Source: Thozetella sp. PMI_491 (taxonomy: Eukaryota > Ascomycota > Sordariomycetes > Chaetosphaeriales > Chaetosphaeriaceae). Taken from it: 64,000 nucleotides of DNA. Position numbers and translations under genes: made by a program. Within the stretch, counting starts at the first letter, position 1, and every line of letters begins with the position of its first letter. The stretch is from contig MU270019.1 in assembly GCA_021432635.1 (NCBI GenBank), positions 1,113,672 through 1,177,671 on the forward strand, in the 5' to 3' direction. Below are positions 55,144 to 64,000 of the stretch, piece after piece. The notes beneath the pieces are model-generated. The model was not told where the DNA came from. It saw nothing but the letters and a program-made list of their open reading frames with translations, and ran no database searches.

Positions 55144-55998
55144 TTCAGCGGCGGCCTGCTCAGATATGGCACATGTTATTCGTCACGAAAATGTACGTAG
55201 ATCGAGGTCATCACCGGGAAGTGAAAGCCCTCGGCGGTATATAGCGGATGGTCGGTCAAGAAGGTTTCAAGGTGGTAACGAAAGGGAGAAACTAGATGTT
55301 TAACAGTAATTACCGGTTGATGGATATATCACCGCAGGCTGCTTGCCCAATCTGTGGAGCCGCCAAGCTCCTTTTGAGAGCTCGAGAACCCCCGAGGGAT
55401 GAGGGGTAAAGAAAATCGAGGCAGTAGGGATGGCCCTGATTGCCAATCTACAGGTTGGTTCGCACGAGGAGGTTCGCATGAAACTGGGGAGGGTCGGATT
55501 GTTGCTGGGATGAAGTGGGACGAGCCACTCGGCATGGGTGAGGCAACTATGGGTCTCAATCAGGATTCATCGCGCTGTGGAGTTAGGCAAACGGGCGTCA
55601 AGCAATCAGGACCTTCAAACTGAGAGACTTGAACGAGGTGGCGTAGTGGCGGAGCGGTGCTGAGCTGGTTTCGCAGATAATCCTCCTCGACATCTAACTA
55701 TGATTCGTCATAACCTATTCTTGAACCGAATATGCACATCTGCGCGCCCCATGCCCTCGTATCAAAAGTTGCCCACACCGGTCTAGAAATGCCTCGTTGC
55801 CTTCTGTCGCCATGTACCTTCATTTTGCACTTCACGGGGACCTCTTTCCAATAAACCGGCCTGGGCATGCTCTGAGCATCGTCGGTCCACCACCCTGCCA
55901 CCCTAGGTCGATTCTTCATGCTGATCCAAGACTCAAATCAGATTTCCGGTCCAAAACGCGAAATCCATCCGTTTCTACTAGTTTCACAAGTCAATATC
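55144..55998. other. Intergenic region
   Basis: Between the Est1-like pseudogene and the small membrane-protein gene. No gene seen; short open frames on both strands lack coding character. Confidence 0.5.
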
Positions 55999-56635
55999 AT
56001 GGGAGATGGAATACACACTCCTAGCACTGCTGGTCCCGCGGGGTGCGAAGCTCATAGCTTCAAATACCAGACATGGTCGGCATTAATAGCCTTGGGGGTA
56101 ACGCCGGTCTTTCTAGTCCCCGCAATCTTCGATGCGCGAGGTTTCTGGGCCCTCATAGACCTGAAAGACCGATATCCTGTGAGTACTGCCCAACCAATCC
56201 AGGTGGAAGCTAACAGCTCCTCGGCAGGTCTGCGATCCGAGTGCCGTGACACTTCCTCGATTCTTCCCCGAAGTTCTCCGGCGGAATATCAGTTGCACAC
56301 ATCTCCTCCTCATGATCACGGTCGGGATCACGGTGTACTATTCTGCAGCCGTGACCTTCTTCCTCTGGGGCGCATACCGCCGACCTCCTAGCATGACCAG
56401 CCGGGATCGGAGCGGAGCGAAAGAAACGAGTTACAGACCCGAAACGCATATTCCGGGAACCTCCAATGTCCAGCGAGATCTGGTCATCTTGACGGCAGGC
56501 AGCCTGCTCATCGCCTACGCCGGATCCGTCCGCGATTCGGCGATGCTCTTCTTGGTCATCTGCCCGCTGCTTTTGAACGTCCATATGATACTATACGTTG
56601 CGACCAAATACATGGGACACCGACTCGGACGGTAA
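55999..56635 (+). CDS. Small four-helix membrane protein, unknown function
   Basis: Two exons (55999-56178 and 56228-56635) joined by a 49-base intron (GTGAGT..GGCAG) encode 195 residues; the splice turns DRYP into DRYPVCDPSAVTLPRFFPE. Hydrophobic helices are visible at WSALIALGVTPVFLVPAIF, LLLMITVGITVYYSAAVTFF, LVILTAGSLLIAYAG and AMLFLVICPLLLNVHMIL. A hydrophilic loop (about 115-140) separates helices 2 and 3. The C-terminus TKYMGHRLGR is basic. I do not recognise the family. In-frame codons extend upstream to 55918. The clean splice and helix spacing support a real gene. It lies between decayed DNA and the Rossmann-protein gene. Confidence 0.65.
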
Positions 56636-57352
56636 AACCGCGTGCTCGCCGTTGCGCATCAGCACCGCGATGCTCTCCCATCAGTGTCGAGAGGTCAGTC
56701 GCGGCTGAGCGAACGGGGCGCGGGGCGTCAGATTCGGGTTGCACTCGGGTTGAGGCTCTATAAGTCGAAGATTACGGTATATAGTTCCACTGGTCTTCTG
56801 GTTTGATCCATTGCTTAAGGGCACATGATTGGATGCTGACTGGTAGTTTACAGGCGCTCGCGGGTTCACACCATGAAGTCGGGTGCTCGCCATAGGTCTG
56901 TCTCTCAAATTTAGCGACAAAGGTATGTCTCGGCGATTCTGGCGTTCATCCTCTGCACGATTCTCTAGCGACCGCCCAATGTGTTGTCCATAATATACCT
57001 ACCAAGACAAAAAGCCAAGACCATCCTGCTCCATTCTCTTACCGTCCTCGCTGTCCCGGGAATGAGGGGATATATGTTGTATAGCCTCTCGCTACGGGCG
57101 ACCGTAACGACGACGGCGCCGGAACCTTGTATTCAGCGGGTTCCTGGATTTACAACAAGCAGTACCTCTTCTTTAACTGGACAGACGGAAATCTCAATCA
57201 GGAACGCGAGAAATTGGTCAGATATCCGTAGTTATGAATTGGAAATAATTTTTTTGGTAGTAGTCTAGAGCCCCAACGCCTTGTATCCCCGTCTATCTAG
57301 GTATAATCCCTCAAAAGCAAGCTAAAAGCAAAACTAGACCGAGGGAGACAGC
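56636..57352. other. Convergent intergenic region
   Basis: 3' flanks of the membrane protein (+) and the Rossmann protein (-). No gene seen. Confidence 0.5.
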
Positions 57353-58117
57353 TCAGTACGAGATGCTCGCAATCTTCCTGACCCACTTATCGCTGTTGTC
57401 CTGGATCGTGTTCTCGAACATCCACCTGCCGACGTCCTCGCGGCTGATGGCGTAGCCCAGAGCCTTGCTCTCGAGCTTGTGGGCGACGGGGTCCTCCATG
57501 CCCTCCCGGATGGTCTTGACCTTGTTCTTCTTCTTCTCCTTCTCCTCGTCGCCGTCCATCAGCAGGCTGGGGCGGACGATGGTCCACACCTCGCCGCTGG
57601 CGATCAGCAGGTCCTCCATCTTCTTCTTGTCCTTGTGCGGCTCCTTCAGCATGTAGTGGTACATGGGGATCATGGCGAGGGGGATGTCGCGGCCGTGCTC
57701 GCTGATGCCGGTGGTGCTGATGACGACGATGCGAGGGGAGCCCGTCAGGCCGCGCTCGTTGCGGGCCTTGGTGAGGGCGGCGAGCAGCGTCTTCATGCTG
57801 TTCTCGCACACGGTGGGGTCGTCGTTGTTCATCTTGGAGAAGTTGAAGGCGCCGCCGATGGTGAAGACGATGCTGTCGACCAGGGCCGACGGGTTGGCCG
57901 GGTTTGGGAGGGACGACAGGATCGAGTCGACGTCGAGGGTGTTGCCCTGCTCGATGCGCAGCTTGCTCTGGTCCTGGCCCGCAAGCTTGTCGGAGAGCTT
58001 CGAGGGCGTGCGGCAGAGGGCGATGCAGGTGTGGCCGGCGGCCAGGGAGCGGTTGAGGACGGAGAAGCCGGAGCCGCCGGTGGCGCCGAGGAAGAGGATA
58101 GTCTTGGGTGCCGACAT
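57353..58117 (-). CDS. NAD(P)-binding Rossmann protein (atypical SDR / NmrA-like)
   Basis: Single exon, 254 residues. The N-terminus has a Rossmann dinucleotide site, ILFLGATGGSGFSVLNRSL (GATGGxG). SIVFTIGGAF, RIVVISTTGISEHGRD and EVWTIVRPSLLMDGDE follow the PF13460 pattern, and AISREDVGRWMFENTI near the end is typical of atypical SDRs. The classical YxxxK catalytic pair is not apparent, as in NmrA-like sensors and NAD(P)H-binding reductases. It could reduce a small metabolite or sense redox state. A Glu/Lys-rich loop (DGDEEKEKKKNK) is unusual and may be disordered. Start context TCGGCACCCAAG is clear. Confidence 0.88.
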   Translation of the reverse strand: MSAPKTILFLGATGGSGFSVLNRSLAAGHTCIALCRTPSKLSDKLAGQDQSKLRIEQGNTLDVDSILSSLPNPANPSALVDSIVFTIGGAFNFSKMNNDDPTVCENSMKTLLAALTKARNERGLTGSPRIVVISTTGISEHGRDIPLAMIPMYHYMLKEPHKDKKKMEDLLIASGEVWTIVRPSLLMDGDEEKEKKKNKVKTIREGMEDPVAHKLESKALGYAISREDVGRWMFENTIQDNSDKWVRKIASISY

Positions 58118-59063
58118 GGTGTTTATGGGATTAGAGTTGTTGGTGTGTATGAAGCTTGACTGGTGGGGTAGGCAGCGTTCAGGTCAAGTGCCTTGCGGGG
58201 TGGTGCTTAGAGCTTGGTTGTAGTGGTGATTGTTTGGATCTGCTGGCTGAGTGTGGTAATGTTGGTGTCTGTCGGATCGAGTCCTCATCGTCGAGGACGA
58301 ACAAAGCTTTTATGTCCATCGTTCTCGCGTGAAATTCGTCGTCGGAGGCGCCAATCTGAAGTCATTCCGCGCTGGATGCTGCCGAAAACTAGCCGCACCG
58401 TTTCGAAGGATGACTAGGTCGAAGTGGACCCAGTAGCTAAGGGAGTTTCCTCGCGCGAGAACTGTCCGAGGCGCACGCGAGCCCCACTTTGGGAAGGTGG
58501 ATCTGCCCCTTCGGGCGAGAAAAGTCGGTGGAGATAGCGGGGTAGATGCCCGCGTTGGGATGCGTTATCCAAGCCGTTTCAATTCATGCTATGCACTATC
58601 ATGCTGTATCGAGGAAGAAGCGATCCTTAACGGATTCTAAGTAACCTTCATCAAGCTCTGAGGGGCACTACTCGGGTCCGAGGAGCGCCCCCAGAATATA
58701 GGGCCTGTCCCTGCAGGTAGCTCTCACCAAAATAGTTGCTTCGTAACGAGTACCGTGGTAGAGATGGCGCATCTACTGCGCCTGCGCCGCCTTAATCCTC
58801 TCTGTATTAATAGGATTGTATTAGTTACGCCCCAATTTCCACAGTGCCTCGTGTTTAGAGGATTGGGCTTCCTCACTCTCATATTTCCTGTTTCTTGTCC
58901 TCGTCTTAGGTCTAGGATGCTACATCTTGCAATAGTTACCATCAACTCTACGTAGCACTGATAGTAATTGCCCGGAGTCACAATGACTATCAGCTGCGTA
59001 TCTCTCCTTTTAAGTCTGTCGGTGCCCATATGGTGCTGTTTCGATCCTAGTGGGACTGCGCTG

Positions 59064-59079
59064 CCCCCCCCCCCCCCCC
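59064..59079. repeat. Poly(C) tract, 16 bases
   Basis: Uninterrupted run of C in intergenic DNA; its length may be unreliable in sequencing. Confidence 0.9.
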
Positions 59080-59434
59080 GGCCTAGTCATCTATAGGGAA
59101 CATGCAGCGCTTGCAGTGTTGCCCTGTGACAGAGCCATGGGATTTATGTAACAAGGTCACTTAATTCAGCATGGCACCCTACCGGGGCAAAAGGGCATAC
59201 CCGCTGCTTAAGCCCGATGTTTGGGGCAGAGCTGTTTAGGGGCATGTCAACAAACGCCAATAGGTGGAACAGTATCATTTGTCTAGGGCCGGCTGGAACT
59301 GTACTCCTGCACCCCGGGTTTATGTTGTTTCAGACCTCCCATGTTAGTCACGTTCGTTTTGGCAAGATACAACTACCAGACAGAATACCTTGTTCGGACA
59401 CTCACTATGTCAAGAGCTGACTTTGACGATTTTT

Positions 59435-59453
59435 GGAGGTATAAAATACCTCC
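59435..59453 (+). promoter_or_regulatory. Palindromic TATA element
   Basis: GGAGGTAT-AAA-ATACCTCC: 8-base perfect arms with TATAAAATA in the centre, about 450 bases before the monooxygenase start. It may be its core promoter, with a long leader, or a coincidence. Confidence 0.4.
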
Positions 59454-59900
59454 CCCCTCCATCCGTTTTTAGAGCAATGCTGCATCAAAGATTATTAATC
59501 GCCCGGAAGCTCCAAGCGGCGGTGGCTCACGGCACTGCACAGGGCAGCTGGGATTTCTTGTCCGGGTCGGCCGGATGCATGTGCCAATCTACCGTTGTAC
59601 TCCGTAGTGATTACTACGCCGAATAGGGATAGCACCGGCCTATGCCGTCCGCAAGAAGCCTCCGCCTGGGGCGTGGTTGGCCGCTGAGCACGTCATAATG
59701 CTGACATATACGGCCGGCCTTCAGGTGGAGACTGGCTACGGTCCGCTCCGAATGCCCCTCGACGTCGAGCTTATTAGTGCCCGTAACCGCCGCCCGTTCT
59801 GCCCCTCGCCGCCCCGGCTCACTGGTGCAGCAGATTGGCTCGGAAAACTTTCCTCGTAGAAGATAAGGCAGGCAAGGCAGGCGAGCAACCAAACAAAAAA

Positions 59901-61283
59901 ATGGCGAGCGACGGCACGAAACAGTTGCATCTCACGGCCTTCATGCGGCCGGTGAGCCTGCACACGGGCGCATGGCGATACCCCGGCGCCTACCCGGACG
60001 CCAACTTCAACTTTGGCCACCTCAAGTCGTTCATCCAGAAGCTCGAAAAGGCAAAGTTTGATGCCTTCTTCATGGCCGACCACCTTGCCGTGCTCAACAT
60101 GCCGGTGGAGGCGCTCAAGCGGAGCCACACCGTCACCTCATTCGAGCCCTTCACCCTGCTCTCGGCCCTCTCAGTCGTCACCGACCGGATCGGCCTGGCC
60201 GCCACCGCATCCACCACCTACGACCTGCCGTACCACATCGCTCGCCGCTTTGCCTCGCTTGACCATCTGAGCAATGGCCGCGCCGCCTGGAATATCGTCA
60301 CCACTGGCAACCCGGACTCGTCGCGCAACTTCGGCTCTGAAGAGCACATGCTGCACGGCGAGCGCTACAAGCGCGCCCGCGAGTTCTACGACGTCGTCAC
60401 CGGCCTTTGGGACAGCTTCGCCGACGACGCCTTCATCCGCGACCCGGAGTCAGGCATCTTCTTCGACCCGGAAAAGATGCACACCCTAAACCACAAAGGC
60501 GACGAGCTAGAGGTCAAGGGCCCGCTCAACGTTGCCCGCCCGGTCCAGGGCTGGCCCGTCATTGTACAAGCCGGGCAGTCGGAGCCGGGCCGTCAGCTAG
60601 CCGGGGAGACTGCCGAGGTGGTCTTTTGCTCCCCGCGCGACCTCGCCGGCGCTAAGGAGCTATACGCCGACCTCAAGTCCCGCGCGCAGGCTGCGGGCCG
60701 CAACCCGGACCACATCAAGGTCCTTCCCGCAGCCATGATCATCGTTGGGGACAGCGTCGCCGACGCGCGCGCCAAGCGCCTCCACCTCGACAGCCTAGTA
60801 CACTACGACAGCGCCATCGCGTCGCTGTCCATCGCTCTAGGGGTCGACGCCTCGGGCCTCGACCCAGATACCCCGCTGCCCGAGGATCTGCCCGAGACGA
60901 ACGCTAGCAAGACGGCCCGCGCGAGCGCCGAGCGTCTCGCCAAGGAGGAGGGTCTCACCGTGCGCCAGCTCGCGCAACGGTTCGGCGGGTATGCCGGGCT
61001 GGCGTTCGTGGGTTCGCCCGAGGACATCGCCGACCAGATGGAGACGTGGCTGCGCGAGGACGCGTGCGACGGCTTTACTTGCACGTTTCCCTTCCTGCCC
61101 CAGGGCCTCGACGAGGTAGTAGACCGGTTGATCCCCGAGCTGCAGCGCCGCGGGCTGTTCCGGAAGGACTACACCGGGACGACGCTGCGGGAGCACCTCG
61201 GCCTGCCACGGCCGCCTAACCGGTTCTTTGTCTCGCAGAACGGAAAGAAGAGGACACATGAGGAGTTCGAGAGCGCTGATTGA
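59901..61283 (+). CDS. FMN-dependent monooxygenase, NtaA/SnaA/DszA family
   Basis: Luciferase-like flavin monooxygenase of 460 residues, single exon; relatives oxidise nitrilotriacetate, dibenzothiophene sulfone or pristinamycin precursors with reduced FMN supplied by a separate reductase. The TIM-barrel signatures are present: FMRPVSLHTGAWRYPGA, FDAFFMADHL, TVTSFEPFTLLSALSVVTDR, RRFASLDHLSNGRAAWNIVT, GPLNVARPVQGWPVIVQAGQ, FCSPRDLAGAKELY, and FVGSPEDIADQMETWL. ATG 59901 (MASDGTKQLHLTAF) was chosen; codons are open to an ATG at 59835. The family is mainly bacterial, the gene has no intron, and GC is high, all compatible with old bacterial acquisition. No flavin reductase is adjacent. Confidence 0.93.
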   Translation: MASDGTKQLHLTAFMRPVSLHTGAWRYPGAYPDANFNFGHLKSFIQKLEKAKFDAFFMADHLAVLNMPVEALKRSHTVTSFEPFTLLSALSVVTDRIGLAATASTTYDLPYHIARRFASLDHLSNGRAAWNIVTTGNPDSSRNFGSEEHMLHGERYKRAREFYDVVTGLWDSFADDAFIRDPESGIFFDPEKMHTLNHKGDELEVKGPLNVARPVQGWPVIVQAGQSEPGRQLAGETAEVVFCSPRDLAGAKELYADLKSRAQAAGRNPDHIKVLPAAMIIVGDSVADARAKRLHLDSLVHYDSAIASLSIALGVDASGLDPDTPLPEDLPETNASKTARASAERLAKEEGLTVRQLAQRFGGYAGLAFVGSPEDIADQMETWLREDACDGFTCTFPFLPQGLDEVVDRLIPELQRRGLFRKDYTGTTLREHLGLPRPPNRFFVSQNGKKRTHEEFESAD

Positions 61284-61659
61284 GCTTGGGTGGTTTACCA
61301 TGTTTAATATTATCGCGAGGTGGCGCACCCTGGAGATGAGCCAAACCCCATATCTGGTCAGAGAGCCGGGTAATAGTGGCCCTTATTCCATGACGAGCTC
61401 TCAGGCCCGTAGCCTAGTGAGGGCAGTACATTGACTCTCATGGTCCGGGCCTAGGTAATTTAAAATATCAAGACGTTCAGCATCTCAGTTGCCATCGCCA
61501 TCTTCTCTTGCGGCTCTCGTCCCGCATCCTATTACCCGCCCGTCGGTGAAGATCTGCTTGATACTCTCATAGCAAGCAGTTTCTTCTGATGAACAGAAGA
61601 GTACAGTTATACAATATCTAGCACTCTCCATGATACCAATGACTGTGTCTAGCCCATCC
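61284..61659. other. Convergent intergenic region
   Basis: Between the monooxygenase (+) and ankyrin protein (-) 3' ends. No gene seen. Confidence 0.5.
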
Positions 61660-64000
61660 TCAGTACCTCGGACGCCGCACGTCGCCCGGGTGTACTCTCA
61701 CTGACTCGACTGGAACCAATCTAGACCGACGGGGTGTCCTCCCTTGAAGCTCTGGCACCACACATCCCCTTAAATCCCTTTTAATACGCATCAAGCGCGT
61801 CCAATAGCCCAATGACGACTCATGGGGCTGCCGTGCATCCTCGCCGGCTATTACCCACTCGGCCTTGACTACTCCGCTCCAATATTTCTCCTCCGCCTCC
61901 TCCTCAAATCTCCCCGTCATTATCTTGGGCTGTTCCATGAATCGAGTAACAAGGAGCCAACGAATGATGTCTGTGTGTTCCACGGCAAGAGCAACAGCAG
62001 ATGCGTAACCACTACCTCCGTTATACTCCAGGGAGGCACCGCGACGGACCAGAAACTGGACGGCTTTGATGCGGCCGCAGAAGCAAGCTGCCATCAGGGC
62101 AGAGCCACTCGGACAGCCGTCGTAGTCTATTTTTGCGCCGAGGTCCAGCGGGATGCCCTTCCGGTAGAGATCCTTGCACAGCTCGACGTTGTCGTCTGCA
62201 ATAGCATGCTGGAAACTCAGGGCGTTGATGTAGTCATCCGCTGAAGCCACTGTTCTGTGCCCCTCTGGGACCGGAGGCGGCCATGAGAAATGGTTCTCTG
62301 GCTCGAGCTGGCTGATTGACGCTGTATTCCCGACGGGCATACGCCACCATAATTGGCGTCTTTCCGTCTTTCGAGGCAATCGGCATTGCCCTAACCGAAG
62401 AAGGGTCTCCACCAGAGCCGGCTCGTCTGATTGTGCAGCCAAGTGTAGAGGTGTGAACCCGTTGGCGTCTTGGGCGTTAACATCACCCCCCTTAGCATAG
62501 ATGTGCTGAAGTAGCTCCGATATAGCATCGCCATTTACTTCTTCATCGGCGTAATCGTAGTATGCATGGCACAGCCAATGAAGCAGCGTCCTTCCTTCGC
62601 CATCAACAGCCATAGGGTCACAACCTGCGTCTGCGAGCCGCCTGATGCATACAATATGGCCGCTGGATAGCGTGCTTCGGGGATGCTTTCCTCTCCTCCA
62701 TCCCAGGTCATCCCGGGTCTCACTTCTGAGCCATTCCAGTTTACTCAGGGGATTCGCCGCTATGTAAAAGAGCGAGTATCCGGCTCTGTTTCGTATGTCT
62801 TGGGCTTCAGCGCCTCGGTATCGTAGGAAGACATCTAGGCAATCACGGCTGCCGGCAGCAACAATCAGAGCAGCCAGATCGTCGTCATGCCCTTCCTCTA
62901 GGGACATATGACGGTCAACTCTTGAAGGATCAAACGCGAAGGCAAAGGTTTCTTACAATGCCCACTTCCATAGCGACCAATACAAGGTACGCACCACGAG
63001 AGATTGGTCCGGCAAGCCAGATAGGAGGTTCATTAGGGACCGCAGCACCTCATCAAAGCCATCTTCCGTATGCCAGGTCTGATTCATTTGTCCGGAGATG
63101 TAGTCTTCATCCTCGGTCGTCAGCATCGCGCCAGCCGCGAAAAGTATAAAGGCTGGGGTCACATCGTGTAGGATGAAGACGGTGACAAGCGAGTCGGCAA
63201 GCAATGACGGGCTACACTTGTCCGTTGTCACGGCCAGGTCAGATGATATATTGCCAGGACAGTCTGCCCCTGCCCCGAGGAGGTGCTGAACCACCGTGGA
63301 CAGTGCGTAGCGGCTGCGTCCTTCGGGTGTTAATTCCTTCTGGTACCAAGACTGGATATCTGGGCAGGGAATCTTGCAAGTGTACCGAGTGAGCAGCCGG
63401 GTGCCCACCACAGCACAATAAAGAGGGGTCCCCAGCGAGCTCCGGGAATTCACATCTGCACCTTGCTCGATCAGGTATTGACAGATTTCCGGTAGCCCTA
63501 GCATCGAGGCAAGGTGTAAGGGCTTCCTATCTTTGTGAAGTAATAGGGATTGTGTTCTCGGGTTTAACGTATACTCCTCACGGGCTGGCAGAGTGGACCA
63601 GGAAAGGGGTTCGAGGCCCGAGACTCCCTGTAATTCCTGGCCAAGTTGCACCACCCATTGTGCAAACACCTGAGTCTTTCGAGGGTTGAACAGTCGCCTT
63701 GAAAGTTCCATGATTTCCTCATTCTGCCGCGCATTTCTAGTATACTCAAGCCATTTTACGGTGGCATACCGATGGAACTCGTGCTGAGGATCCGGCTCCC
63801 AGGCACACTCCGCTTGCTTTGTCACCTTCTGGGGCCAGACATCAAAGTTTCCCAGCTGGATATACCGGAGACACTGGACGGCTAGCAGCCTGTTGCAGCG
63901 CTGGATTGATATTCTGAATTCGCTGAGGTCATGCTCCGCGAGGTAGTCGCTCTCAAGAAACTCGCGCACCGAAAAGTGGGCGAACTCGAACGCGATGCCT
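61660..64000 (-). CDS. NACHT/ankyrin NLR-like protein, C-terminal part (5' end outside window)
   Basis: Open from the right edge: FEFAHFSVREFLESDYLAEH is the block that ends fungal NACHT modules, so the NTPase domain should lie beyond base 64000. Ankyrin-like repeats follow (RKPLHLASMLGLPEICQYLI, QGADVNSRSSLGTPLYCAVV; later DGEGRTLLHWLC, AQDANGFTPLHLAAQS, GSALMAACFCGRIKAVQFLV). Two long frames (to 62953 and from about 62901) must be joined by an intron near 62.9-63.0 kb. The best donor GTAAGAAAC gives the wrong phase with the best acceptor CCCTAG. GTACCT (about 62991) to CCCTAG keeps frame (SLVVQEGHDDDL), as does a very short 36-base intron. Such proteins act in non-self recognition and cell death. 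The basic C-terminus ends in RRPRY. Confidence 0.75.

Larger units (their letters stand above)
58118..59900. other. Divergent intergenic region
   Basis: About 1.8 kb between the Rossmann protein (-) and the monooxygenase (+). It includes a run of 16 C (59064-59079), a palindromic TATA element near 59.44 kb and no convincing gene. Confidence 0.5.

Overview
The window is nuclear DNA of a filamentous ascomycete (Pezizomycotina, most likely a Sordariomycete). Evidence: short spliceosomal introns of roughly 50-160 bases with GT..AG ends and CTAAC/TTAAC-like branch sites, pyrimidine-rich 5' leaders, GC-rich coding exons, and fungus-specific families (Zn2Cys6 factors, KRE2-type mannosyltransferase, sedolisin, NACHT/ankyrin protein). 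All exon joins were read by eye from splice signals and frame; no RNA data were available.

Left part (1-6915): a regulator with two tandem Zn2Cys6 zinc clusters (cut by the left edge), a type I sulfatase, and, divergent from the sulfatase, a sugar porter. The 0.7 kb between sulfatase and porter carries a CGG-N4-CCG inverted repeat. The trio looks like a small catabolic locus for a sulfated substrate; this is inference.

6916-26795: about 8.2 kb without a convincing gene, then a single-Myb regulator, a dihydroxy-acid dehydratase paralogue without an obvious mitochondrial presequence, and a GT15 mannosyltransferase, with long non-coding stretches between them.

26796-38017: an M3 metallopeptidase pseudogene (catalytic Glu lost, frameshift, stop), an MpaB-like oxygenase-family (DUF2236) protein, a CCCH-finger protein with DXO/RAI1-like motifs, an SGNH hydrolase, an unidentified decayed gene on the minus strand, and a DEAD-box helicase.

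39109-51597: an extracellular-enzyme neighbourhood: GH10 xylanase, secreted beta-propeller lactonase-like protein, S53 sedolisin and M28-like peptidase, interrupted by a 704-residue fungal orphan-family protein with a 30-base tandem repeat.

51598-64000: a decayed, AT-richer zone with a diverged 165-base direct repeat and a rearranged pseudogene (Est1-like fungal family) with an internal tandem duplication and RIP-like transitions; then a small four-helix membrane protein, an NAD(P)-binding Rossmann protein, an intronless bacterial-type FMN monooxygenase, and the C-terminal half of a NACHT/ankyrin (NLR-like) protein running off the right edge.
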